64,000 bases of DNA from Macrophomina tecta (taxonomy: Eukaryota > Ascomycota > Dothideomycetes > Botryosphaeriales > Botryosphaeriaceae). Location: NCBI GenBank assembly GCA_024180945.1, contig JAKSGN010000020.1, forward strand, positions 186,001 to 250,000. Direction: 5' to 3'. The notes below the pieces were generated by a model. It was not told the origin of the DNA. It did no database searches and was given only the letters and a program-made list of their open reading frames with translations. Shown here one piece after another: positions 34,801-46,075 of the stretch (within the stretch, counting starts at the first letter, position 1; each line of letters opens with the position of its first letter). A program made the translations under genes and the position numbers.

Positions 34801-37800
34801 AGCCTAAGAATTCTATTTTTTATACGTGCTACTCATATTTATTAGATATGATGGTTAGGTTCTTAGCTTAGAGGGTTTCTAGGACTTTTCTAATATACTT
34901 TTTATATTCCTCGAGCGTCTCTAAGAAGATAAGAATATCGTTAAGGTATACTAGATAGAAGATATCTAAGTATTCGCGTAGCGTATTATTAATAAGATTC
35001 TAAAAGGTTATTAGCATGTTAGTAAGCCCGAATAGTATAACCGTATACTCATAGAGTTCTAGCCTTATTTAGAAGGCTATTTTTTACTCTTCTTCTTCTT
35101 TAATTCTAACTAAGTAGTATCTATTTCGGAGGTTTAGCTTCGTAAAGTACTTTATATTCCTTAACTTATCCTAGAGCTTATTAATGCGTAGAAGCGGGTA
35201 TCAGTTTTTAATCGTAATATCATTAAGTTATCGATAGTCGATATAGAGGCGTAACTTACTATTTTTCTTAGAAACGAAGAGGATTAGATATCCGGCTAAT
35301 AACGTTAATAGTTAAATATATCCTCGTTCGAGGTTCTTCTCGATATATTTCTTTAAAGCCTCTATTTTCTTCTTTAATAAGAAGTAAATAGGCTTATAAG
35401 CCGGTTTCGTTCTTAGCTTAAGCGGAATTTCGTAGTTCTATAGTTAATACTTAGGTAAGTCTCCTTTTCCTCTTTTTTAATAAATGGTAACTAAGTTCTA
35501 ATATTCTTTAGATACCGTTTTTATTTCTAGGATTAAAGATGTTTCTTATAATTACTACTATATTTCTAAACTACTATATTATTCTCTTTTAATCCTCGTA
35601 GGATTATCTTCTTTAATAGAAGTTAGATAGTTTTCGTTCTTTAGCCTTTTCCGTTAGGCCCTAGCTAATACTCTCTATTATACCGCCGGTAAGGGTTTAA
35701 TATATATAAGATAGACCTATTATTCTTAGTATTATATACGTCTAAATACCTTTCTTAAGATTATCTAGACGTCTACGAGAGATTTAGGGGCTACTAATTA
35801 CTTCCGCGAAGCCTTACTTTTAGCCTTATACTTTCTCCGCGTAGTTCTTTATAATAGATATTATACCTAATCTTCGGGAATACTTAACTTAGTAGAACTT
35901 ATTCCGCTCGAGACGCTATATTTTATCGAGGAGGCGGCGTTTTATACGCTATAGTTCTAGTCCTATCTTAGGCCTTTTTTAAGGTTGTCGTTAATACTAC
36001 TAACGCTAGGCCTTATATTATCATTTAAGTCTTGCGTTTCTTTTAATAATTTAAGGGTATCGTTTCGTTTAGTAGGACTTATTTCTATAATAGAACTATA
36101 TTTTATTAAGAAGACTTCGTCTTCTATATCGTAGTTCTAGTTCTAACTTATACTATTATTAGAGTTATCTATATAGCTACTACTCTTAGGCCTTACGCTA
36201 GCTATTTCTTAATTTATAGTAGATAAAAGTCGCTATAGAATATTTATTAACCCGTTTTCTATATATAAACTAAATTTTTATAGGAGGTCGTCGATCTCTT
36301 CTTAGAAAACGATTCTGTCTTTTTCGCTAAAATTAAAGATAGGTTTCTACATTCAGATTTAGAATATATCTAGAATAATATTATGCCCGGGAATTCTTTA
36401 GATATTAAGAGAAATCTACTCCCGATAATTCTTAATCTAGAGGGTTACTTTTTTTATTTTTATCTTTATCTAGCCTTTTTTATAGACTAAGCTTTTCCCG
36501 TTAAATTCGCTAAGTAGATATAGCTCTTTCTTTTTTCGGTATAGAATCTTATATTATTTTATAAACTCGTTATATATAAAGTTTCCGCTTAATCCTATAT
36601 TAATTAGTATTAAGATAGGACGTCCATTAAGCGTTTCTTTCGTTTTAAATTATCTCTAAAGATTTAGTCCGGTAAGAGTTTCCGTATTCGATATACGTAA
36701 TACTATATAAAGGAACCTAGACTATAGCCCTTAGATTAATTCTAATATTATAGGGCCGTCTAGTTTTTTAGCTTCGGATAGCCGTAGACTTCGCTATATA
36801 TATAGTCTTTCTATTCGTTAACTTAAAGGTATGCTTATTTCTAATTAGTTTATTTATTAGTACGTAACTATTTTCGTTAATAGACTATATTTCTTCGTAC
36901 TTAGTATTAAAAAGTTAGTATATTAAGTTTCTCGTCCGGTATCTCCTAGAGTGTGCGATTTTAGATAGTTACCGTACTATATTAATAAAGAATCCTCGCT
37001 AACTCTTAAAGAAAGTCGTAGTTTATTTATTCGCGCGTAGAGGTTTCTTAGTAGTAGCACTCGATAAGTATTATATTCTTAGTTACTAGAAGTTCGTACT
37101 TCTTTTCGTCTTATTTAATTCGAATTTTCTAAAGAGTATTCTAGCGCTATTTTTAAAGAACTATTAAGGTAAGGCTTCTTTAATATAAAATCTAGATAGT
37201 CCTAAGATTATTCTATTTATTATATAAGTGCTTACTAATACCGTATCTTTCGGTAAGAACTTCTAATAAAATAAAAATATTTTATTTATTAGATAGTATC
37301 GAAGAGTCTTCTAATTATACGCTATCGCCGCTTTCGGTTATACTCTTATAGAGTTCTTTTATTTTACTATTAACTAGTTCTTCGTCTAAGGAAAAACTAT
37401 TGATAATCTTATTAGTCTTAATAACTTCCTCATTCCTAGTTATTATACTAAATTATCGCGGTTTATAGGGGTATTATTCCGATATATTCTTACTACTTTA
37501 GTGTGTTTAATAGTTATTGTTATAGTAGGCTATCTAGTATAGTATATCGTAATTATCTTAATAAGATATAATCGATACTTTATATTAGGCGCTTAAGGTC
37601 TACTTCTTCTTTTTCTTATTACGAGGGTTCTACGGATACTTAGAAGAGAAGTACTTATTACTACTATAGATAATATAGAGTCGATTCTTATAGTACTATT
37701 TCTATTCATCCGTCTAGTTTAGATTAGGTTCTTTAGACTTTTTATTATTATTTTAACCCTTATTCTCTTTCTTATTATTTTAACGGTTAGCGGCGTCTAA

Positions 37801-38740
37801 AGCTATAGTATCTTCTTCTTCTAACATAGTACGTTCTTGGCGTAGCTTAGTTATATTTACTTAATAGCTACTCTTCTTTTCGAACTACCTATTAGTACGT
37901 CTTCTATCTATATTAGTAGCTAGGTAGATTAGTTCTAAAAGCGTTTTTAGTTCGTTATAGTAGGATATAGCTTCTTTAATCTCGTTCTTTAGGCCGCGGT
38001 AGTATAGCTATTAGAGCGTATAGTCTAAGTATTCTCTAGTAACATAGGCTACTTCTTAAAATTCGGCTATATAGTCGAGTACGGACTTTTTCTATTAAAT
38101 TCTAAAAAGAATCTAATTAGTACGCTTAGCCTCGTTAATAGTACTAAAAGCGTTTTATAGTTATTTAGCGAATATTCTATAGTCGGAGAAGATAGCCTAG
38201 GTCTAAGATGACTATTACTATTATAGCTTCTCCTAGGTTTCTCGTTTATAAGATTTAAACTACTTTTCTACTACTTCTCGGAGAAAGGTACTAGCGTAGT
38301 AAACCTTATCTACGTCGTTACCGAATTATTCTTTAGCGAAGTATAGATAGTCTTCTAGCTATATAAGAAAGCTTTACGTCTTAGTACGTTCTCTATAGTA
38401 AAGATTCGGCTTTAGTATTTTAATCTTAGTAGTTAGGTCCCTTATAGGGCTTAGCCTAGTAGCTTAATCCTATCGATTCTTTAGAACGAGATTCTCGGCT
38501 TATAGTTTCTAAATTATCTATATAAGTTCTCTTATAGTAGACTTCGTTTGCTCCTATCGAGCGGGCTAAGGGGGCCCGAAAGTTAGTATATAAGAAATAG
38601 CTAGATAATCTTATCCCGCGCTAATATTTTTTATATTAACTAAGTCTATTACTATTTTCTAAACTCGTTAGGGGGTAATATCTTACTTAATAAGACTTAA
38701 TCTTAGAGCCTTCCTCTCCTTATAAGAATAGTAGTTAAAG
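31846..38740 (-). pseudogene. Retroelement internal region, copy A (gag-pol with integrase), RIP-inactivated
   Basis: About 6.9 kb of stop-riddled sequence. Recognisable on the minus strand: RT core YLNDILIF at 34948-34922 (first catalytic Asp of the YLDD box changed to Asn, a G-to-A change), followed by EYKKYIRKVLET. Also an integrase stretch at about 33661-33540 with MLDFIIKLPRSRD, then NRLTKYVLFLPYLE, and further integrase-like text to about 33280. Gag is expected at about 38.7-37.6 kb but is too mutated to outline. From 33686 rightward this copy matches copy B. Confidence 0.8.
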
Positions 38741-39197
38741 TATAATAAGCGGGCCTTTATCTCTAAAGATCTAAACACCCGAGAGAAAGAAAACCTATCG
38801 AAAGAGTTTTCCTTAAGTAGGTATAAGAAGAGAGTAAGAGTAAGTCAAATACGTAATAAGACTAAGTACTACGTGCGAAGGCCGTGTTACTAATAATATA
38901 CTAAATTATTATTAAAGTTAACCACGAAGGTTAAAGCTATCTAAGAAGTATAGTTTATATATATAAGTAGAAAAGTATATATAATCTAGTATTTATAAAG
39001 TTTATCTCTATAGGTAGTCTAAACTATCTAAACTAGTATTTAAGAGTTTATTCTACTAAGCTCTTATAAACTAATAAACTAGTAAGGTATTACGTAATTC
39101 CTATCTTTTTTAGTAGATCTTTCGCGGCGCTCGTTTACGCCTCGCTTATTTCTTTTCCCCTATCTATCCTAGGTCCTATAAAGACTACGCCGTAATA
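38741..39197 (-). repeat. Middle LTR, variant sequence, 457 bp
   Basis: Starts TATAATAAGCGGGCC like the right LTR and ends ACGCCGTAATA like the left LTR. About the first 250 bp match the outer LTRs and the rest diverges beyond RIP-type changes. It is therefore an LTR of a related but different element, here acting as the 5' LTR of copy A. Confidence 0.8.
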
Positions 39198-42100
39198 AAC
39201 TTCTAGGGGTTATAGTTATTCGTACGAAGCGTATATTGCGGCTTTACTTTAGATATAAAGATTATATTACGAAACTATACGCTAGACTATCTTTCGTAAT
39301 CCCGGAAAGTAGAAGTTTTACGTAATTCTTTCGGTCGTTCTATTAATACCCTAATATTTATATGCGGGTACTACGTATATATTCTTAATAAGTACTTCTC
39401 GTAGTCTTATCGAAATATAGATTAATTCTTTAAAGAGAAGCATTTCTTTTTTATCTTAAGTAATACGCGGGTCGTTCTTAAGCGCTAAAAGTTTCTACGT
39501 GAAGAAGTTCTAAGTATATACTTCTTAGATTTTTTAATACCACGGGTTTAACTCGATGCGAAGCATTAGAAAAGACTATCTAGTAAAAGTAAGTGATCTA
39601 TTACTTATCTACTATAATACTATAGATTACAGCTTAATTCTTTCTTCTATATAGTTTATCCTTCTACTAAGCGTATTAGCGGCGGCGTTATCTATACCTT
39701 TTCTATACGTAATCTTAAAATTATAGAATGCTAATTCCTATAACTAGCAAATCTATTATTAGTTTAGCTCCTTAGTTGTGGTAAAGCGCGTGAGATTCTA
39801 ATAGTTATAATATACTATTATCTATTAGTTAGTTCCTTCTAGGTAGTGCCTCTAGTACTTAAATACTAAGACGATAGCTAAGAGCTTCTTATTATACGTA
39901 TTATAGTTAAGCTCTACTAGGGTAAACTTTTTAGAGTAGAACGCGATTAAATACTATCTATCTTTATTATTAGGCTAGCTAAGATATACTTCTAGGGCGA
40001 ATTCTAACGTATTAGTTTCTACTTCGATTAGTTTATTAGGGTTATATATTTCTAAGATGGGTGCTTCGTAAAATATTTATTTTAGCGAATTAAAGACTTA
40101 CTACTAATCGTCTTTTTATTAGAAGCTATACTTCTTCTAAGTAAATCGCGTTAAAGGTTTCATAATTTTTAAGTAGTTCTAGATAAACTTCCTATAGAAG
40201 TTAGCGAATCTAAGAAAGAACTATACTTTCTTAATTATCTTTAGTACTAGCTATTCTCTAATAGAATCTAGTTTTAAGTCGTCTATACCGATATATCCGG
40301 GGGTAATAATAAAGCCTAAGAATTCTACTTTCTAGGTATACTAAAAGTACTTATCCGGTATAATAGTAAGATTTTTTACTTAAAGTATTTCTAGGACCTT
40401 TCTAATATACTTTTTATATTTCTTAAGGGTTTCTAAAAAGATAAGAATATCGTCGAGATAAGCTAGGTAGAAGATATCTAAGTATTCGCATAGCGTATTA
40501 TTAACGAGCGACTAAAAGATTACTAGCGCGTTTATAAGCCTAAATAGTATTACTATATACTTATAAAGTTCTAGTTTTATATAGAAAACTATCTTCTATT
40601 CTTTTCCTTCTTTAATTCTAACTAAGTAGTATCCGTCCCATAAGTCTAGCTTTATAAAGTACTTTATATTTCCTAACTTATTCTAGAGCTCATTAATATA
40701 TAGAAGCGGGTATTAGTTCTTAATCGTAATATTATTAAGCTATCGATAGTTAATATAGAGGTATAACTTACTATTCTTCTTAGGGACGAAGAGGATTAGA
40801 TATTCGGCTAATAATATTAATAGCTAAATATATTCTCGCTCGAGGTTCTTCTCGATATATTTTTTTAAAGCCTCTATTTTCTTCTTTAATAAAGAGTAGA
40901 TAGGCTTATAAGCTAGTTTCGTTTCTAGCTTAAGTGAAATCTTATAGTTCTATAGTTAATACTTTAGTAAGTCTCCCTTTCCTCTTTTTTAATAAATAGT
41001 AACTAGGTCCTAATATTCGTTAGGTACTATTTCTATTTTTAGTATTAGAGGTATTTATAGTTACTATTATATCTCTAAATTATTATATTATCTTCTTTTA
41101 ATTCTTACAGGATTATCTTCTTTAATAGAAGTTAGATAGTTCTTATTTCTTAGCCTTTTTTATTAGGCCCTAGCTAATGCTCTTTATTACACCGCCGGTA
41201 AGGATTTAATATATATAAGATAGACCTATTATTCTTAGTATTATATATACCTAAATACCTCTCTTAAGATTATCTAGACGTCTACGAAAGATTCTAGAGC
41301 TACTAATTACTTTTATAAAGCCTTACTCTTAGTCTTACGCTTTCTCCACGTAGTTCTTTATAATAAGTATTATACCTAATCTTTAGGAATACTTAACTTA
41401 GTAGGGCTTACTCCGCTTAAGGTGCTATATTTTACTAAAGAGGTAGTATTTCGTATACTATAGTCTTAGTTCTATCTTAGGCCTTTCTTAAGGTTGCCGT
41501 TAATACTACTGTTATTAGGCCTTACGCTATTATTTAAGTCTTGCGTTTCTTTTAATAATTCGAGGATATTATTTTACTTAGTAGGGCTTATTCCTGCGAT
41601 AGAATTATATTTTACTAAGAAGACTTCGTCTTTTATATCGTAGTCCTAGTTCTAACTTATACTACTATCGGAGTCGCCTATATAGTTACTATATTTAGGC
41701 CTTATACTAGCTACTTTCCGTTTTATACTAAAGATATATTCTTAGAAGATATTTAGTAGTTCTTATTTAATATTCTTATAACTACTCTCAGGGTTTTCGA
41801 TAATATTCTAAATTTTTTATTATAGGAAGAGTATATCGCTCATCTAGTTAATAAGAAGATTGTGAGTCCTAAGCTAAGATATTTTAAGAATAACGTCGTG
41901 TCCTAGAATTCTTTAGATATTAAGGGTGACCTAATTAGTATATTTATTAATTTCTAGTAAGACTTCTTTTATTTTAATACGTATTTATTCTTTTTTATAG
42001 TTGGCGTTTCTTTCATTAAATTTACTAAGAGAGTAGGGTTCTTTCTTTTTTTAATAAGGGATGTTTAATTCTTATACTAGCTTATTATAGATAAAGTCTC

Positions 42101-44186
42101 TACTTAATCTACTATTAACTAGTATTAAGATCATACGTTCTTATAGAACTTTAGTAATCTTAAATTATCTCTAAAGTTTCTTTCTAGTAAGAGTTTCCAT
42201 ATTCGATATACGTAATACTATATAAAGAGACCTAGACTATAGCCCCTAGATTAATTCTAATACTATAGGGCTATCTAGTTTTTTAGCTTTAGATAGCTGT
42301 AGACTTTATTATATATATAGTTCTTCTATTTATTAACTTAAAGGTATACTTACTTCTAGTCGGTTTATTTATTAGTATATAACTATTTTCGCTAGTAGAC
42401 TATATTCTTTTATACTTAGTATTAGAAAGCTAGCTAGTTAAGTTTCTCGTTTAGTATCTACTAAAGTGTATGGTTTTAAATAGTTACCGTGCTATACTAA
42501 TAAAGAATTCTTACTAATTTTTAGAAGAAGTTATAGTCTACTTACTATTAAGTAATTATTTCTTAATAATAAAGTATTACGAGCACGGTTTTCTTTATAA
42601 TAATAAGTTCATACTTCTTTCTATCTTACTTAATTTAGGTTTCCTAGAGGGTTCCCTAGCGCTATATCTATAGTACTATAAGGGCTAATCCTCTCTTATA
42701 GGAAATCTAGATTACCTAGGCGAGTTAATCATTCTTATTTATTATTTTTACGCTAATCCCGTACTTAGCTATAAGGCGCTCGAGTTCCGAAAGAATTATA
42801 GGATCTAGTATAGCTTCTACTTCGCTATTTATTAAGTTATATAGTTCTCCGGTTTCGCTATTTATGAGCTCCTCGTCTAAGAAGAAGCTATTAATAATAT
42901 TATTAGTTTTAATAACTTCTTTATTTCTAGTTATTATACCGAATCGTTAAGGTTTGTAGGAGTATTATTCTAATATATCTTTACTACTTTAGTATATTTA
43001 GTAGTTATCATCGTAGTAGGCTATCTAGTATAGCATATTATAGTTATCTTAGTGGGATATAACCGATACTTTATGTTAAGCGCTTAAGGTTTACTTTTTA
43101 TCTTTTTTATTATGAGGATTCTACGGGCACTTAGAAGAGAAGTGCTTATTACTACTATAGATAATATAGAGTTAATTCTTATAGCGCTATTTTTACTCGT
43201 CCGTTTAGTTTAGGTTAGGTTCTTTAGGCTTCTTATTATTATTTTAACTATTATTATTACCCTTTTTAGAATTCTATCTATTAGCCGCGTTAAGGGCTAT
43301 AGCGTCTTCGCCTTTAAGGGTTATTCTTTTACGGCGAGGCTTTAAGATATTAGCTTATCGAAAACCTATTTTCTATTCGTATATACAACCGTTAATTTAA
43401 GACGTAAGGTCTACTATCTTCTAAAAGGTAAACGGATATTTATAGGTAATTATATTTTTTTTAACTTCTTTCTTTAGGCCCTTATAGAAGAGATCGCGGA
43501 AAGTCTCGTCTAACTATTTAAAATAGGCTATAAGCTATTAAAACTTAGTTATATAGATAGCTATAGATCCTAGTTATTTAACGGTTATAATATCGTTAGA
43601 GGCTTTACGGACTTTATCTTAATTATTAAAAGTAGCCCTAAGGTTATCTACGAATTCCGCGTAGATACTAAAGATTTTTTTAGTCTTTTCTTATCTCTTC
43701 TCGAGAGAGTATTCGTTAGCTAGATAGTTACGAAGGTATAGTTTTATTTATATCTTTACCGTTTCTCTAAGGTAGGTTAATGCGAAGAGTACTTTCTCAG
43801 CGTCGCTATCAAATTATACTTAGTTAAACTAGAGGTAACGTTTTATCTAAAGTAAGAAGAATTAGAGCTTCTTTCTATTTTTATCGAACTTCTCAGGTGC
43901 TGCTACTTTAACCTTAGTAGCGCTTTACTTTATTATATACTCGATTAGTCAAGCGTTTTAAGTCTTTAGTTTCTCGATAAGCTATAAAAGCTTAGCTCTA
44001 GTAGGCTTCGTTTATTATAAGGGCTAAGCTAGCTTCTAAATACTCTAAATCTAATTCTTAGCCGGGTCGACCTCTATCTAAGATTCTAGTACTATTACTA
44101 TTTTCTAAACTTATTAGGGGGTAATATCTTACCTAATAAGACTTAATTTTAAAGCCTTTCTCTCCTTACAAGAATAGTAGTTAAAG
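39198..44186 (-). pseudogene. Retroelement internal region, copy B (gag-pol, integrase core missing)
   Basis: About 5 kb. It begins at 39198 with the sequence found at 33686 in copy A, so everything downstream of that point (the integrase core and 3' end) is absent. The RT box reads YLDDILIF at 40460-40438, with both catalytic aspartates kept, unlike copy A. Pol matches copy A over its whole length, but the gag part (about 43.3-44.1 kb) is much less alike, pointing to two subfamilies. Stops occur throughout. Confidence 0.8.
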
Positions 44187-44664
44187 TATAATAAGCGGGC
44201 CTCTACCTCTAAGAATCTAAATATCGAAGAGAAAGAAAATCTATCGAGAAAGTTTTTCTTAAGTAGGTATAAGAAGAGGATAAGAGTAAGTCGAATATAT
44301 AATAAGACTAAATACTATATATAAAGACCATATTACTAATAATATACTAAATTATTATTAAAGTTAACTATGGAGGTTAAAGCTATCTAAAGAGTACGGT
44401 TTATATATACGTAGAAAAGGTCTATAATCTAGTATTAATCTATTTCTAATCTAGGTAGGGGTTAGAGTACCGACAGATTAATGGTGCCTTTGATCTGGTT
44501 AATCTGTCCGTTGATGCCTGAGGCATGTGAGATCAAACAGATCAATCTCTTGGCGTCACGTGAGCCACGTGTTCCGTTGTGGGTCCTTTCCGTGCCGCAG
44601 CTGCGCTCCCCGCTTGCCTTCCTACTCTGCAGTTTCCTAACCCTGTGAAGGCTGTGCCGTAACA
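44187..44664 (-). repeat. Right LTR (5' LTR of the element), 478 bp
   Basis: Exactly as long as the left LTR. The inner half (44187 to about 44475) is RIP-mutated (TATAATAAG for TGTAACGAG). The outer half, from about 44476 to the CA at 44664, is essentially clean and GC-normal. Confidence 0.9.
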
Positions 44665-44669
44665 GGCGG
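44665..44669. repeat. Target-site duplication, right copy (GGCGG)
   Basis: Directly follows the CA end of the right LTR and matches 31348-31352. Confidence 0.9.
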
Positions 44670-44883
44670 CGAATGCGGGCGCCGTGTGCCAGCCGCAGCC
44701 GTCTCGCCCGACCAGGCTCTGGCCACTAACACGCGTTTGGCCGAGGAGGTCGCAAGCAGTCTTGAGTGCGGCGTCGGCGTCGGTAGCGCAGACTTGTTTG
44801 ACCTCGCAGGAGAGTTGCAAGCAGGCGAGGATGGTCGAAGGTGCCGCGAGCAGCAGCAAAAGAAGAGAGGCGGATGTATGCAT
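44665..44883 (-). pseudogene. Eight-cysteine secreted protein, paralogue 2, 5' fragment
   Basis: 73 codons from the ATG at 44883. A strong signal peptide (SASLLLLLLAAPSTILA) is followed by CLQLSCEVKQVC and later VGRDGCGWHTAP; the frame then enters the retroelement. The 219 nt are an exact number of codons, and the 3' fragment at 31347 continues in the same frame once one GGCGG copy is counted, so the uninterrupted gene coded for 133 residues with eight cysteines. An in-frame ATG at 44985 exists, but the 44883 start places the signal peptide at the N-terminus and matches paralogue 1. Function unknown; size, secretion and cysteines fit an effector-like or defence protein. Confidence 0.8.
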
Positions 44884-45887
44884 TTTTGCGAAGGGAGGCG
44901 GCTTTGGGGAAGGAAGGCAGAGAGTCGTATTTTTCTGGAGAGACATGGTCAAAGACGGCGGTATAATCAGCTTATATGCGAACACAGGAATCAGGCATCC
45001 AGTGATGCAGAGTCAGTGTTAATGAAAGCATCGGCCATGCACTTGGGTGAGCCCAAGACGAACACCGAAGGAAATGAATCTCGCTCCTGCCTTGGAAAGT
45101 GGAAGCCTTCAGCCAGACACAAACGCTCAAAAAACTTCAGCCTCGATGCGTGCTTTTACTCTCCTTCGTAATAACTCTGACGCGTTTGCGAGATCAGTGT
45201 CACGAAGTCTTGCGGTCCGAGGTGCTCGGACCAGGATCCGCTGCGTCTGGAGCTTTGACCACCTGCGGATTTCCAACGGTCTGCTTGTCTTGCTGCTATT
45301 TGGCTTGACTAATTTCACAGAAAAACAATGATATGAAGAGAATCACGATGCTCGGCTTTGTGATATGGAAGCTACAGGACATTTACCTCGACAGAACCGT
45401 CCGCATTGCCGCCAAGAGCCTACCCGTCGACTGGCCCATCTCCCTGGGTCTGATGTGGACTGACACAGCGCAGTAGTAGGAGTGCCATCCGAATCCTCGC
45501 CCGAAATAATTCTTGGAGATGACAGAGACCCAATATATCTGTAGGTTTCGCGGACGAGGTCCCTGTCAAGATGGTGTTGTTCGGTGGACAGCGAGAAGCA
45601 CGAAGGCCGGACCGGCGCTAACACTGCGCTAAGACCTAAAGGGCTAGCTATACCCACCCCAAAGGGGCCACCCGAAAAACGGTATGCTAATTCCCACAGC
45701 GATATTTGAGCCAGACAAAAAGTGTATGTGATGCAATGGCAGCAGGCTTTTTCGTAGTCTGTAAAAACTCCTTCCTGAGATCTGTCATTCATCGCTTTGC
45801 TCTGACTTGATCCCAGAAATAAAGAAGGGCCCCACGACCTGATCCAGTGCTCACGACAATCGGCACCAAAGCCCGGTTGAGGAGGAC
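44884..45887. other. Intergenic between split gene and tRNA
   Basis: Normal composition, including the promoter side of the interrupted gene. A 219-codon minus-strand open frame (46002-45343) runs through the tRNA gene and has no coding features; rejected. Confidence 0.5.
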
Positions 45888-45894
45888 AAAAAAA
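45888..45894 (-). terminator. RNA polymerase III terminator (T7 on the minus strand)
   Basis: Seven consecutive T on the minus strand, 13 nt past the 3' end of the tRNA-Asp gene: the usual stop signal for polymerase III. Confidence 0.75.
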
Positions 45895-45923
45895 GAATTC
45901 TTTAGTCCTCTCCGACGGGGAAT

Positions 45924-45975
45924 CTTTGACACAGTTAGTAACTTGACTGCGAAGGATTCGAACAGGCAAACTCAC
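45924..45975 (-). other. 52-nt intron-like insertion in the tRNA T-loop
   Basis: Donor GTGAGT, branch-point-like TTACTAAC and acceptor AAAG. Because a G flanks both ends, the cut could also be placed one base earlier. Removing it gives an uninterrupted T-arm. It carries a B-box-like TGTTCGAATCC. Confidence 0.75.
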
Positions 45976-45994
45976 CGAACCCCGGTCTCCCGCG

Positions 45995-46038
45995 CTTCTC
46001 ACATTACAGCGTCACTGTCGAGAAGACAGTGACCTTTA
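45995..46038 (-). other. 44-nt canonical-position tRNA intron
   Basis: Lies one base 3' of the anticodon, between A37 and C38, as nuclear tRNA introns do. It holds the inverted repeat GTCACTGTC/GACAGTGAC around a 5-nt loop. Confidence 0.8.
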
Positions 46039-46075
46039 TGACAAGCGGAAATCATGACCACTAGACCATCGAAGA

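Larger units (their letters stand above)
31353..44664 (-). mobile_element. Nested Ty3/gypsy-type LTR retroelement, heavily RIP-mutated
   Basis: A 13,312-bp insertion bounded by matching 478-bp LTRs (TG...CA ends) and a GGCGG duplication. Coding direction is minus: a purine tract lies just inside the left LTR when read on that strand, and reverse-transcriptase and integrase remnants read on that strand. Order from the right: LTR, gag-pol lacking the integrase core, a third LTR of variant sequence, a second gag-pol with integrase, then LTR. The RT-before-integrase order marks the Ty3/gypsy group. No open frame of 60 codons survives between about 31.5 and 44.5 kb, and the block is rich in TA and poor in CA/TG, as expected after RIP. 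Confidence 0.93.
45908..46075 (-). tRNA. tRNA-Asp (anticodon GTC) with two internal insertions
   Basis: Without the insertions the 72-nt sequence folds as a complete tRNA. The acceptor stem is TCTTCGA/TCGGAGA (one G-U pair) and the A box TGGTCTAGTGG is present. The anticodon arm is TCCGC-TTGTCAC-GCGGG and the T-arm CGGGG-TTCGATT-CCCCG. Insertion 1 (46038-45995, 44 nt) sits between positions 37 and 38, the canonical site for nuclear tRNA introns, and contains a 9-bp perfect hairpin. Insertion 2 (45975-45924, 52 nt) splits the T-loop after TTCG. It starts GTGAGT, has TTACTAAC 10 nt before the end and stops in AAAG, exactly like a short fungal spliceosomal intron. It splits the natural B box but contains TGTTCGAATCC (45964-45954), one base off the B-box consensus. 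A T7 terminator follows. Confidence 0.85.

Noticed and set aside
31353..44664. A centromere or mitochondrial insertion as explanation of the AT-rich block
   Set aside because: Matching 478-bp LTRs, a five-base target duplication, a polypurine tract and RT/integrase remnants explain the block as a RIP-mutated retroelement.
45343..46002. 219-codon minus-strand open frame near the tRNA
   Set aside because: Its first part is the tRNA-Asp gene itself and the rest has no coding character.
45908..46075. tRNA-derived SINE as explanation of the tRNA-like sequence
   Set aside because: The 3' half of the tRNA, including the pairing acceptor strand and a T-run terminator, is present right after the insertion, and no SINE body or A-tail follows.
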